A stretch of DNA of 7,926 bases from the NCBI GenBank assembly GCA_021157805.1, contig JAGGVW010000172.1:1-7926 (forward strand), given 5' to 3'. This document shows positions 1 to 5,145 of the stretch, in pieces. Source of the stretch: a bacterium. GTDB lineage: Bacteria > Ratteibacteria > UBA8468 > B48-G9 > JAFGKM01. The notes below the pieces were generated by a model, which searched no databases, was not told the origin of the DNA, and worked only from the letters and a program-made list of their open reading frames with translations. Every line of letters starts with the position of its first letter. The first letter of the stretch is position 1. The translations under genes and the position numbers were made by a program.

Positions 1-32
1 AGATGATTTTAAAGTTATAAAAAGGAGGTTTT

Positions 33-905
33 ATGTTTGAAGGTTCAATTGTAGCAATAGTAACACCAATAAAAAATGGAGAAGTTGATAAAGAAAGTTA
101 TAGAAAACTTATTGAATTCCAGATAGAAAATGGCACTGATGGAATTTTAACCTGTGGCTGCACAGGAGAACCAGCAACTCTATCAATGCAAGAACACAAA
201 GACCTTATAAAATATACTGTTGAAATAGTTAACGGTAGAATCCCTGTAATTGCTGGAACTGGCTCAAATAATACAGAAGAAGCAATTGAACTTACCCTGT
301 TTGCTAAAGAAGCAGGATGTGATGCTGCTTTAATTATTACACCTTACTATAATAAACCAACTCAAAAAGGGCTTTATCTCCACTATAAAAAAATTGCAGA
401 GAGTGTAGATATTCCAATAATTTTATATAATGTCCCTTCAAGAACAGGTATATCAATATCTCCAGAAGTAGTTGCTGAACTTTCAAAAATTAAAAATATT
501 ATCGGGATAAAAGAAGCATCTGGAAGTATTGACCAGGTATGTAAAATAATTTCTCTTGTTGAAGATGATTTTCTTGTTCTTTCAGGCGATGATTCTCTGA
601 CTCTTCCAATTATATCTATGGGGGGAAAAGGAGTTGTTTCTGTTGCTGCAAATATAGTCCCTAAAGATATGTCTGATATGGTAAAATTTGCTCTTAATGG
701 TGAAATAGAAAAAGCAAGGAAAATACATTATAAACTTTTTCCTGTTTTTAAAGTTCTTTTTATAGAAACAAATCCTATACCTGTAAAGACATCTCTTTCA
801 ATTATGGGTATGATACAGGCAGAATGGCGACTTCCTTTAACTTCTCCATCTGATGAAAATTATAAGAAAATTGAACAAGCATTGAAAAAATGCGGAGTTA
901 TTTAA
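33..905 (+). CDS. dapA: 4-hydroxy-tetrahydrodipicolinate synthase (DapA)
   Basis: Condenses pyruvate with aspartate semialdehyde, the first committed step of the diaminopimelate/lysine pathway, in the cytoplasm. The 290-residue length is normal for this TIM-barrel class I aldolase family. Visible landmarks are the pyruvate-binding segment CGCTGEPATLS (41-51), TPYYNKPTQ (103-111, with Tyr106), YNVPSRTG (132-139, Tyr132 and Arg137) and the Schiff-base lysine in GIKEASG (Lys160). By alignment to E. coli numbering (offset -1) the first Thr of the usual GTTGE motif is Cys43 here, an unusual change at a catalytic-triad position. Start: an AGGAGG ribosome binding site at 23-28 lies four bases before the ATG. 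The stop codon directly touches the accD start, so the two are probably co-transcribed. N-acetylneuraminate lyase and related aldolases share the fold, but the motifs and length favour DapA. The gene upstream of base 33 cannot be identified. Confidence 0.95.
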   Translation: MFEGSIVAIVTPIKNGEVDKESYRKLIEFQIENGTDGILTCGCTGEPATLSMQEHKDLIKYTVEIVNGRIPVIAGTGSNNTEEAIELTLFAKEAGCDAALIITPYYNKPTQKGLYLHYKKIAESVDIPIILYNVPSRTGISISPEVVAELSKIKNIIGIKEASGSIDQVCKIISLVEDDFLVLSGDDSLTLPIISMGGKGVVSVAANIVPKDMSDMVKFALNGEIEKARKIHYKLFPVFKVLFIETNPIPVKTSLSIMGMIQAEWRLPLTSPSDENYKKIEQALKKCGVI

Positions 906-1745
906 ATGTTTAGAAGGAAAAAATTTACTGAAATTTCTCCAAAAGAAAAAGTTGAGATAAAAAAAGAGATGTGGGTGAAATGTGATAATTGTGGGAAGAT
1001 GATTTACAGGAAAAAATGGGAAGAATCATTAAAAATATGTCCATACTGTAATAAATATTCAAGATTAACTGCAGAAGAAAGAATAAATATGCTTGCTGAT
1101 AAGAATACATTTAAAGAACTCTGGAAAAATATGGTATCAAAGGACCCTCTTAATTTTGTTGGCGTAAAACCTTATAGAGAAAAACTTGAAGATGAGATGC
1201 AAAAAACAGGGATGAATGAAGCACTTGTGATTGGAGAATGTAAAATAAATGGAATTTCTGCTGTTCTTTCTGTTCTTGATTCACATTTTATAATGGGAAG
1301 TATGGGTTCCGTTGTCGGTGAAAAATTTACAAGAGGATGTGAATATGCTATTTCTAATGGGCTTCCTTTTATAAGCATTTCAGGAGGAGGGGGTGGAGCA
1401 AGGATGTATGAAGGAGTAATATCTCTTATGCAAATGGCAAAAACATCAGCAGGTGTTGGTAAATTGAAAAAAGCAGGTATATTATATATTTCAATTTTAA
1501 CAGACCCAACAATGGGAGGAGTAGCAGCCAGTTTTGCTTTTCTTGGAGACATTATTATTGCTGAACCAGGGGCTTTGATTGGTTTTGCAGGACCAAGAGT
1601 TATTGAACAGACAATAAGACAAAAACTTCCCCCTGGTTTTCAAACATCAGAGTTCCTTTACCAGCACGGGATGATAGATATGATTGTTAAAAGAGAAGAA
1701 ATGAAAGAAAAAATTACCAAAATTTTAAATATTTTCCTCCTATGA
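906..1745 (+). CDS. accD: Acetyl-CoA carboxylase carboxyltransferase subunit beta
   Basis: Beta subunit of the carboxyltransferase that, with AccA, moves CO2 from carboxybiotin to acetyl-CoA to make malonyl-CoA for fatty acid synthesis. At 279 aa it has the family length. An N-terminal four-cysteine zinc ribbon is seen at Cys26, Cys29, Cys45 and Cys48, followed by the crotonase-like carboxyltransferase domain with PFISISGGGGGARMYEG, SLMQMAKTSAGVGKL, TDPTMGGVAASFAFLGD and GFAGPRVIEQT. The loop before ARM carries five consecutive glycines where the familiar form is SASGGARM, so it appears one residue longer. The ATG follows the dapA stop with no gap; a GGAG at 894-897, inside dapA, is eight bases upstream. 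The stop overlaps the folC start by four bases (ATGA). accD next to folC is a widespread bacterial arrangement. No accA is visible in the window. Confidence 0.95.
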   Translation: MFRRKKFTEISPKEKVEIKKEMWVKCDNCGKMIYRKKWEESLKICPYCNKYSRLTAEERINMLADKNTFKELWKNMVSKDPLNFVGVKPYREKLEDEMQKTGMNEALVIGECKINGISAVLSVLDSHFIMGSMGSVVGEKFTRGCEYAISNGLPFISISGGGGGARMYEGVISLMQMAKTSAGVGKLKKAGILYISILTDPTMGGVAASFAFLGDIIIAEPGALIGFAGPRVIEQTIRQKLPPGFQTSEFLYQHGMIDMIVKREEMKEKITKILNIFLL

Positions 1746-3028
1746 AAAACATCCCTGAAATCCAGTTCCTTGAAAATTTATCTGATTTTGGTATAAAACT
1801 TGGACTTGATAAAACAAATTTTCTACTTGAAAAATTTAAAAACCCACATTTTAATTACCCGTCAATTTTAATTGCAGGAACAAATGGTAAAGGGTCAGTT
1901 GCAAAAACACTTTCAGAAATTCTTAAAGAAGCAGGATATAAAACAGGACTTTATATAAGCCCGCATCTTGTTGATATAAGAGAAAGAATATCAATAAATG
2001 GGCAACTTATAGAAGAGGAAGATTTTAAATCAGAAATAAGGGAGTTAAAAAAAGTTTTAGAAAAAATGCCATTCCATATGTATCCTACTTTTTTTGAAGC
2101 AATTACAGTTATTGCTTTTAAATACTTTTCAGATAAAAAAATAGATATTCTTGTTTGCGAAGTTGGTCTTGGTGGAAAGTATGATGCGACAAATGTTCTA
2201 CCCTCTTTTATGGAAATCATAACAAAAATAGGAATTGAACACACAAAATATCTTGGAAATACATACAGAGAAATAGCGGGAGAAAAAGCAGGGATTATAA
2301 AGAATAGAACAGTTGTAATATGTGCAAAACAAAAGAAAGAAGCAGAAGAAGTTATAAAAAATGTAGGGAAAAAGAAGAAAGCAAAAATTTATTTTTATGG
2401 AAAGGATTTTTATTCAATGAGAAGACAGAAATGTTTAGAAGGGCAGATATTTAACTTTTATGGAAAAGAAAATTTAAAGAACATAAAGACCACATTCATT
2501 GGAAAATATCAAATTGAAAATGTATCTCTTGCAATTCAATCATCTCTTATAATGAAGGAAAGGGGGTTTAAAATAGAAAAACAGGATATTTATAAAGGAG
2601 TGGAAAATGTTAAATGGGATGGAAGATTTCAAATATTAAAAAAAGAACCACTTATAATTCTTGATGGAGCCCACAATCCTGATGGAGTAAACTCTTTACT
2701 GAGAACAATAAAGGATATTTTCCCTGGCAGGAAATTCTCTTTTCTTGTTGCCATTCTGAGAAATAAAGATTATCTGAAAATGGTAAAGAAAATATCAAAA
2801 TTTGCTGAAGAAATAGTTTTTACAAAACTGGAAACTGAAAGATGTATTGAGCCCGAAAAATTATTATCTGTTTTAAGAGAAAAGAAAAAAGCAAAAATTT
2901 TCTCAAATGTGAAAGAGTCAATGAATTATATAGAAAAAACAAAAAGGGACTGGGTAATTTGCGGTTCTCTTTATCTTGTTGGAGAAATTTTTTCCTTAAA
3001 AGGGAGGGGAAAATGCCAGAAGAATTAA
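1742..3028 (+). CDS. folC: Folylpolyglutamate synthase / dihydrofolate synthase
   Basis: Mur-ligase-family enzyme that adds glutamate to folates (and in many bacteria to dihydropteroate) using ATP. The 428 residues match the usual length. Seen in order: ATP-binding P-loop GTNGKGS (46-52), SPHL (73-76), ERISING (81-87), EVGLGGKYDATN (140-151, where GGRLDATN or GGRFDATN is more familiar), IGIEHT (163-168), EKAGIIK (181-187, containing the candidate carbamylated lysine), WDGRF (292-296), LDGAHNPDG (307-315) and GSLYLVGE near the C-terminus. Whether it has both activities or only the polyglutamate one cannot be read from sequence. The start overlaps the accD stop (ATGA). The bases just before it are pyrimidine-rich (TTTTCCTCCT) with no ribosome binding site, so translation probably depends on ribosomes finishing accD. 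The last codons overlap the dehydrogenase-like relic that begins at 3013. Confidence 0.94.
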   Translation: MKNIPEIQFLENLSDFGIKLGLDKTNFLLEKFKNPHFNYPSILIAGTNGKGSVAKTLSEILKEAGYKTGLYISPHLVDIRERISINGQLIEEEDFKSEIRELKKVLEKMPFHMYPTFFEAITVIAFKYFSDKKIDILVCEVGLGGKYDATNVLPSFMEIITKIGIEHTKYLGNTYREIAGEKAGIIKNRTVVICAKQKKEAEEVIKNVGKKKKAKIYFYGKDFYSMRRQKCLEGQIFNFYGKENLKNIKTTFIGKYQIENVSLAIQSSLIMKERGFKIEKQDIYKGVENVKWDGRFQILKKEPLIILDGAHNPDGVNSLLRTIKDIFPGRKFSFLVAILRNKDYLKMVKKISKFAEEIVFTKLETERCIEPEKLLSVLREKKKAKIFSNVKESMNYIEKTKRDWVICGSLYLVGEIFSLKGRGKCQKN

Positions 3029-3192
3029 TAGCAATATCTCCGGGGAAAGCAATATTAAAAAACTATGAGGAAGAACCTTTAAAAGCAAATCAAATTCGTA
3101 TAAAAAGCACTATTTCAGCAGAAAAAAATGGAGCACGCCTTTCAGATTTTAACCGAACTTACCAATTTAAAAATCAATATAACTTTTTGTGA
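3013..3192 (+). pseudogene. N-terminal relic of a medium-chain (zinc-type) dehydrogenase
   Basis: A 59-codon frame whose ATG follows a very good ribosome binding site (GGGAGGGG at 3002-3009) and overlaps the end of folC by 16 bases. The first ~50 residues (MPEELIAISPGKAILKNYEE, then EPLKANQIRIKS and KNGARLSDFNRT) follow the N-terminal pattern of medium-chain alcohol dehydrogenase-like proteins: a small basic start, a YEEPPL-like turn, a QVRVK-like strand, and a GTEL-like segment here reading GARL. After residue ~50 the similarity ends, and the frame stops at 59 where such proteins usually exceed 300 residues. No continuation is evident downstream in my reading. The best explanation is the surviving 5' end of a dehydrogenase gene that once followed folC. 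The alternative is a short real protein of unknown role. The family assignment is from recalled pattern, not a search. Confidence 0.5.
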
Positions 3193-3310
3193 GACAATAG
3201 ATTAAGCCAAAAATCAATTTTCTAATTAGTGTTTAATATTGAAAACAAAAAACCTCCCTTCCCTTATCTGTCTTTGCTTCCCAAATTCTTCCTCTCTGTA
3301 AGTTCGGTTA
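3150..3310. repeat. 13-bp perfect inverted repeat enclosing 135 bp
   Basis: TAACCGAACTTAC at 3150-3162 is matched by its exact reverse complement GTAAGTTCGGTTA at 3298-3310. The left arm lies inside the last part of the dehydrogenase-like relic (encoding about NRTY) and the right arm in noncoding DNA. The enclosed DNA is AT-rich with no gene beyond the relic's last codons, and includes a direct repeat AAAAATCAAT (3169-3178 and 3209-3218) and a C-rich tract CCTCCCTTCCCTT (3253-3265). It could be the ends of a small non-autonomous element or the scar of an inversion. No clear target-site duplication is seen outside the arms. Confidence 0.5.
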
Positions 3311-3526
3311 TAAAAGAAATATATGGGAGTTAAGAAGGAAAATCTATTACTCGTATTTCTTACCCTCTCATCCACTCTTTTTTATTTTTCTTCTTTTCAA
3401 AATAATCACAAAGTAGAAAGAGAGAGAAGGAGAAAAAATGGAAAAGACAACTACAAAAGTTTTGAAGTTTTTAATAAAATAAAGCAAGTTAAAAACAAGA
3501 TTTTTAAACTAGAGTGGTTGGAAAAG
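3193..3526. other. Noncoding interval between the folC block and tRNA-Ser
   Basis: About 330 bases with no convincing protein gene. It holds the right arm of the inverted repeat (3298-3310), a pyrimidine tract (about 3372-3398) followed by a purine tract (about 3414-3446) that could pair imperfectly, and a 14-codon mini-ORF (3438-3482). No GC-rich hairpin followed by a T-run is visible, so the end of the dapA-accD-folC transcript is not defined. A longer frame starting at 3323 reads straight through the tRNA and is not credible as a gene. Confidence 0.6.
3438..3482 (+). CDS. 14-codon mini-ORF behind a strong ribosome binding site
   Basis: Reads MEKTTTKVLKFLIK then TAA. The ATG is preceded by AAGGAG (3427-3432), and the 18 bases 3427-3444 are identical to those at the start of rpsF (4233-4250). 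The composition (basic residues followed by a hydrophobic stretch) resembles the first residues of a membrane protein, so it may be a truncated gene start, a leader peptide, or chance in purine-rich DNA. No family is recognisable at this length. Function unknown. Confidence 0.2.
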   Translation: MEKTTTKVLKFLIK

Positions 3527-3556
3527 TTGTTATCGGAGGGGAATATGAGGTATAAT
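3527..3556 (+). promoter_or_regulatory. Probable sigma70-type promoter of tRNA-Ser
   Basis: TTGTTA at 3527-3532 and a consensus TATAAT at 3551-3556 are separated by 18 bases. Transcription would start near 3562-3564, only one to three bases before the tRNA 5' end at 3565, so the precursor would have almost no 5' leader. The -10 is a perfect match and the -35 is weaker. Prediction by eye. Confidence 0.6.
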
Positions 3557-3564
3557 TTTAGAAA

Positions 3565-3655
3565 GGAGGGGTCGCATAGTGGTCTAGTGCGGCGGATTGC
3601 TAATCCGTTGTACGGTCGAAAGGCCGTACCGTGGGTTCAAATCCCACCCCCTCCG
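3565..3655 (+). tRNA. tRNA-Ser (anticodon GCU, reads AGC/AGU)
   Basis: A complete 91-nt class II cloverleaf. Acceptor GGAGGGG (3565-3571) pairs with CCCCTCC (3648-3654), and the discriminator is G3655, as expected for serine. The D stem is GCA/TGC. The anticodon stem GCGGA/TCCGT (3592-3596 with 3604-3608, one G-U pair) holds the loop TTGCTAA with anticodon GCT at 3599-3601. The long variable arm, diagnostic of Ser/Leu/Tyr tRNAs, is 8 bp (GTACGGTC with GGCCGTAC, one U-G pair) capped by a GAAA tetraloop. The T arm is GTGGG-TTCAAAT-CCCAC. CCA is not encoded (CTG follows), so it must be added after transcription. It sits alone in the long intergenic interval, and its last 18 bases recur in degenerate form about 68 bp downstream. 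Confidence 0.97.
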
Positions 3656-4127
3656 CTGTTTCTCTTCTTTGAAGTGGGATGGTCAGTAAATGTTTCTCAA
3701 TTAGCACAATCCCACCTCCTCTGCTTTATGTTTGAACAGGGTTCTGGGAAAGGCCTGTTGTGTCAAGTAAATATCTCCTATAAAATAATAATACATTGAG
3801 ACATCAAAAATCTACCACAACACATTCTCTTATTTTCTTCTTTTTTTATTCTTTCTCTATAAAACAGGTTGTTTTTTAATATCTTAAAAAGATAATTTTG
3901 CAATTTAACGATTTGTTTTTTCAATTTTACAGATGGTAAAAAAATATTGTATCTAAATGAAGGGATAGGGAAGGGACGGAAAGATATTTTTCACAATTTG
4001 ATGTTCCCTGGTAAGTAGTAGAGGCAAGTGGTAGTTAGTATTGGTTTGTAGATATGCTGGAGAAAAATGGGGTAGTTCATCTATCAAATCCGAAACATAG
4101 GAGTTTTTTATATCTCAATTCGATGTA
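3656..4127. other. Gene-free interval between tRNA-Ser and the rpsF promoter
   Basis: About 470 bases without a convincing gene on either strand. Besides the tRNA-tail copy it contains a small hairpin AACAGG/CCTGTT near 3734-3758, a pyrimidine-rich run around 3824-3858, an AT-only-loop palindrome TATCTT-AAA-AAGATA (3880-3894), a G-rich stretch with three GGG tracts (3962-3975), and GTAGT/TTAGT-type repeats around 4011-4050. None forms a terminator with a clear GC stem and T-run. Nothing resembles a transposase, integrase, CRISPR repeat or known riboswitch. Confidence 0.6.
3674..3725 (+). repeat. Degenerate copy of the tRNA-Ser T-arm and 3' end
   Basis: AATCCCACCTCCTCTGCT at 3708-3725 matches the tRNA 3' end with its first flanking bases (3640-3657) at 16 of 18 positions, both differences being C to T. 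A GTGGGAT at 3674-3680 could supply the other side of a T-stem (7 bp with ATCCCAC at 3709-3715) across a 28-base loop, as if a T arm had been duplicated and its loop filled with extra sequence. It could be a decayed tandem tRNA, or an attachment-site-like duplication left by an element. It has no T-run after it and is not a good terminator. Confidence 0.45.
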
Positions 4128-4155
4128 TTGACTTTTAATCTATATAATCTATAAT
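4128..4155 (+). promoter_or_regulatory. Probable sigma70-type promoter of the rpsF-ssb-rpsR-rplI-dnaB-mlaEF operon
   Basis: TTGACT (4128-4133), 16 bases, then TATAAT (4150-4155), a near-consensus housekeeping promoter embedded in AT-rich DNA. A start near 4162 gives a leader of about 80 nt before rpsF. A second TATAAT at 4143-4148 lies too close to the -35 to be used with it. Prediction by eye. Confidence 0.7.
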
Positions 4156-4167
4156 ATTATATGAGAT

Positions 4168-4196
4168 AAAAATAGGGGATATAAAAACTCTATTTT
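4168..4196 (+). promoter_or_regulatory. Weak AT-rich hairpin in the rpsF leader
   Basis: AAAATAG (within 4168-4175) can pair with CTATTTT (4190-4196), enclosing about 14 bases. The stem is almost all A-U. In many bacteria the rpsF leader carries an S6:S18-binding hairpin with a CCG bulge. This leader contains no CCG, so that motif is not recognisable here and any autoregulation would need a different structure. Confidence 0.25.
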
Positions 4197-4243
4197 ATAC
4201 TCTTTAGAATGTTTACAGCATAGAAATTTACAAAGGAGAAAAA

Positions 4244-4576
4244 ATGGAAAGGAAATATGAAGCATGCTTTCTTTTAAGGGCTGATTTACCTGAAGAAGAA
4301 ATTGAAAAAGAAGTTGAAAATATTGAAAAAACACTTATTAATTCAGGAGCAAATATAGTAAAAAAAGAAAACTGGGGAAGAAAGGCACTTGCCTATCCAA
4401 TAAAGAAAAAACAGGAAGGGGTTTATTACCTTTTTTATTTCACCGCTCCTCCTACAATAAAACAGAGTATAGAAGAAAATTTAAAATTAAGAGAAAATAT
4501 ATTGAGATATCTTTTGATAAAAAGGAAAGTTTTGCCTAACCAGGAGCCAGTAAATGCCAGGACCGAATCTGAATAA
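4244..4576 (+). CDS. rpsF: 30S ribosomal protein S6
   Basis: Small-subunit protein that binds 16S rRNA together with S18. The 110 aa carry the family pattern: MERKYEACFLL at the start, WGRKALAYPIKKK (44-56) with the conserved WG..LAYPI core, G59-YYLFYF, and a final ENILRYLLIKR. Start: AAGGAG at 4233-4238, five bases before the ATG. First gene of the long operon. Its last 23 bases overlap the ssb start, and the ssb ribosome binding site lies inside its coding sequence. Confidence 0.97.
   Translation: MERKYEACFLLRADLPEEEIEKEVENIEKTLINSGANIVKKENWGRKALAYPIKKKQEGVYYLFYFTAPPTIKQSIEENLKLRENILRYLLIKRKVLPNQEPVNARTESE
4542..4546 (+). promoter_or_regulatory. Ribosome binding site of ssb inside rpsF
   Basis: AGGAG seven bases before the ATG at 4554. 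It supports ssb beginning inside rpsF, out of frame, and not at a later internal codon. The overlap couples ssb translation to rpsF. Confidence 0.7.
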
Positions 4577-4937
4577 GGTTTTTCTAATAGGTAGATTAAC
4601 AAGAGACCCTGAATTAAGATATACTTCTTCTGGCCAGGCAGTTACAACTTTTGGCCTTGCAGTGAATAGAGAATATACATCAAGAGGAGAGAAAAAAGAA
4701 GAGACCTGTTATGTAAATTTAGTTGTTTGGGGAAAACAGGCAGAGATTACTGCTGAATTTTTAAGAAAAGGGAATCTTGTTTTTATAGAAGGAAGATTAA
4801 ATTATAGGACATGGGAAAATGAAGATAGTGAAAAAAGGTCTGTGCTTGAAGTTACTGTTGAGAACTTTCAATTTCTTGAGAGACCTTCTGTCAATATAGA
4901 AAAGGAGGAAGAAAAAAATGGTGAAAATCAGGAATAA
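4554..4937 (+). CDS. ssb: Single-stranded DNA-binding protein (SSB), lacking the usual acidic tip
   Basis: Coats single-stranded DNA during replication and repair, normally as a tetramer of OB folds. The OB fold spans about residues 6-108, with [38 protein letters not shown] (Trp59) and [12 protein letters not shown] (Trp87). The protein is short (127 aa), with only about 19 residues after the OB fold, ending in an EKEEE stretch and NGENQE. The conserved DDDIPF-type end that recruits partner proteins in most bacterial SSBs is absent. The last 20 bases overlap rpsR, and the rpsR ribosome binding site (AGGAGG 4903-4908) encodes part of the tail. The tail's reading frame shows no obvious disruption: the other frame here is rpsR itself. 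Position between rpsF and rpsR is the classical one. Confidence 0.95.
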   Translation: MPGPNLNKVFLIGRLTRDPELRYTSSGQAVTTFGLAVNREYTSRGEKKEETCYVNLVVWGKQAEITAEFLRKGNLVFIEGRLNYRTWENEDSEKRSVLEVTVENFQFLERPSVNIEKEEEKNGENQE

Positions 4938-5133
4938 ACAGTGTGTATTCTGTAAAGAAAATGTAAAAGAGATTGATTATAAGGATATAGGAAAATTGAG
5001 AAGATTTATAAGCGGGAGAGGTAAAATTTTACCCTCAAAACTGACAGGAACCTGTGCGAAACATCAGAGGATGTTAACCAGAGCAATAAAAAGAGCCAGG
5101 TTTATTGGACTTTTACCATTTATAAAAATATAA
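4918..5133 (+). CDS. rpsR: 30S ribosomal protein S18, zinc-binding (C+) type
   Basis: Partner of S6 in the small subunit. The 71 aa contain the S18 core [13 protein letters not shown] (24-36), [17 protein letters not shown] and the final helix [13 protein letters not shown]. Cys9 and Cys12 (CVFC) with Cys46 and His49 (CAKH) form a plausible zinc site, the ancestral C+ form of S18. Start: AGGAGG at 4903-4908, nine bases before the ATG, inside the ssb tail. Its stop codon abuts the rplI ribosome binding site. Confidence 0.97.
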   Translation: MVKIRNKQCVFCKENVKEIDYKDIGKLRRFISGRGKILPSKLTGTCAKHQRMLTRAIKRARFIGLLPFIKI

Positions 5134-5139
5134 AGGAGG
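5134..5139 (+). promoter_or_regulatory. Ribosome binding site that fixes the rplI start at 5146
   Basis: AGGAGG one base after the rpsR stop, six bases before the ATG at 5146. An in-frame GTG at 5140 touches this site directly and would leave no spacer, so the ATG is the better start. Starting there also gives the canonical L9 N-terminus MKVIF. Confidence 0.8.
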
Positions 5140-5145
5140 GTGGAG

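Noticed and set aside
1172..1552. Minus-strand open frame of 126 codons
   Set aside because: It is antisense to the conserved accD coding sequence, is rich in Pro/Ser as expected of a shadow frame, and has no ribosome binding site.
3656..3725. Rho-independent terminator after tRNA-Ser
   Set aside because: The 7-bp stem has a 28-base loop and no following T-run, so it does not meet the usual form.
3323..3799. A 158-codon + strand open frame through the intergenic interval
   Set aside because: It reads straight through the tRNA-Ser gene, lacks a recognisable family, and has no ribosome binding site fitting its first ATG. Its length is an accident of few stops.
3962..3975. Possible G-quadruplex
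   Set aside because: Only three GGG tracts are present; a fourth is missing nearby.
3253..3979. Imperfect inverted pair CCTCCCTTCCCTTATC (3253-3268) and GATAGGGAAGGGACGG (3964-3979) flanking the tRNA region
   Set aside because: The arms need gaps to align and are simple purine/pyrimidine runs, so chance similarity is plausible. Not strong enough to call an element boundary.
4011..4050. GTAGT/TTAGT-rich stretch as a tandem repeat or CRISPR remnant
   Set aside because: The units vary in length and sequence, with no regular period or spacer structure.
4143..4148. First TATAAT as the -10 of the rpsF promoter
   Set aside because: Only nine bases separate it from TTGACT. The second TATAAT at 4150-4155 gives a workable 16-base spacer.
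5140..5145. GTG at 5140 as the rplI start
   Set aside because: It abuts the AGGAGG with no spacer. The ATG at 5146 has ideal spacing and gives the canonical L9 N-terminus.
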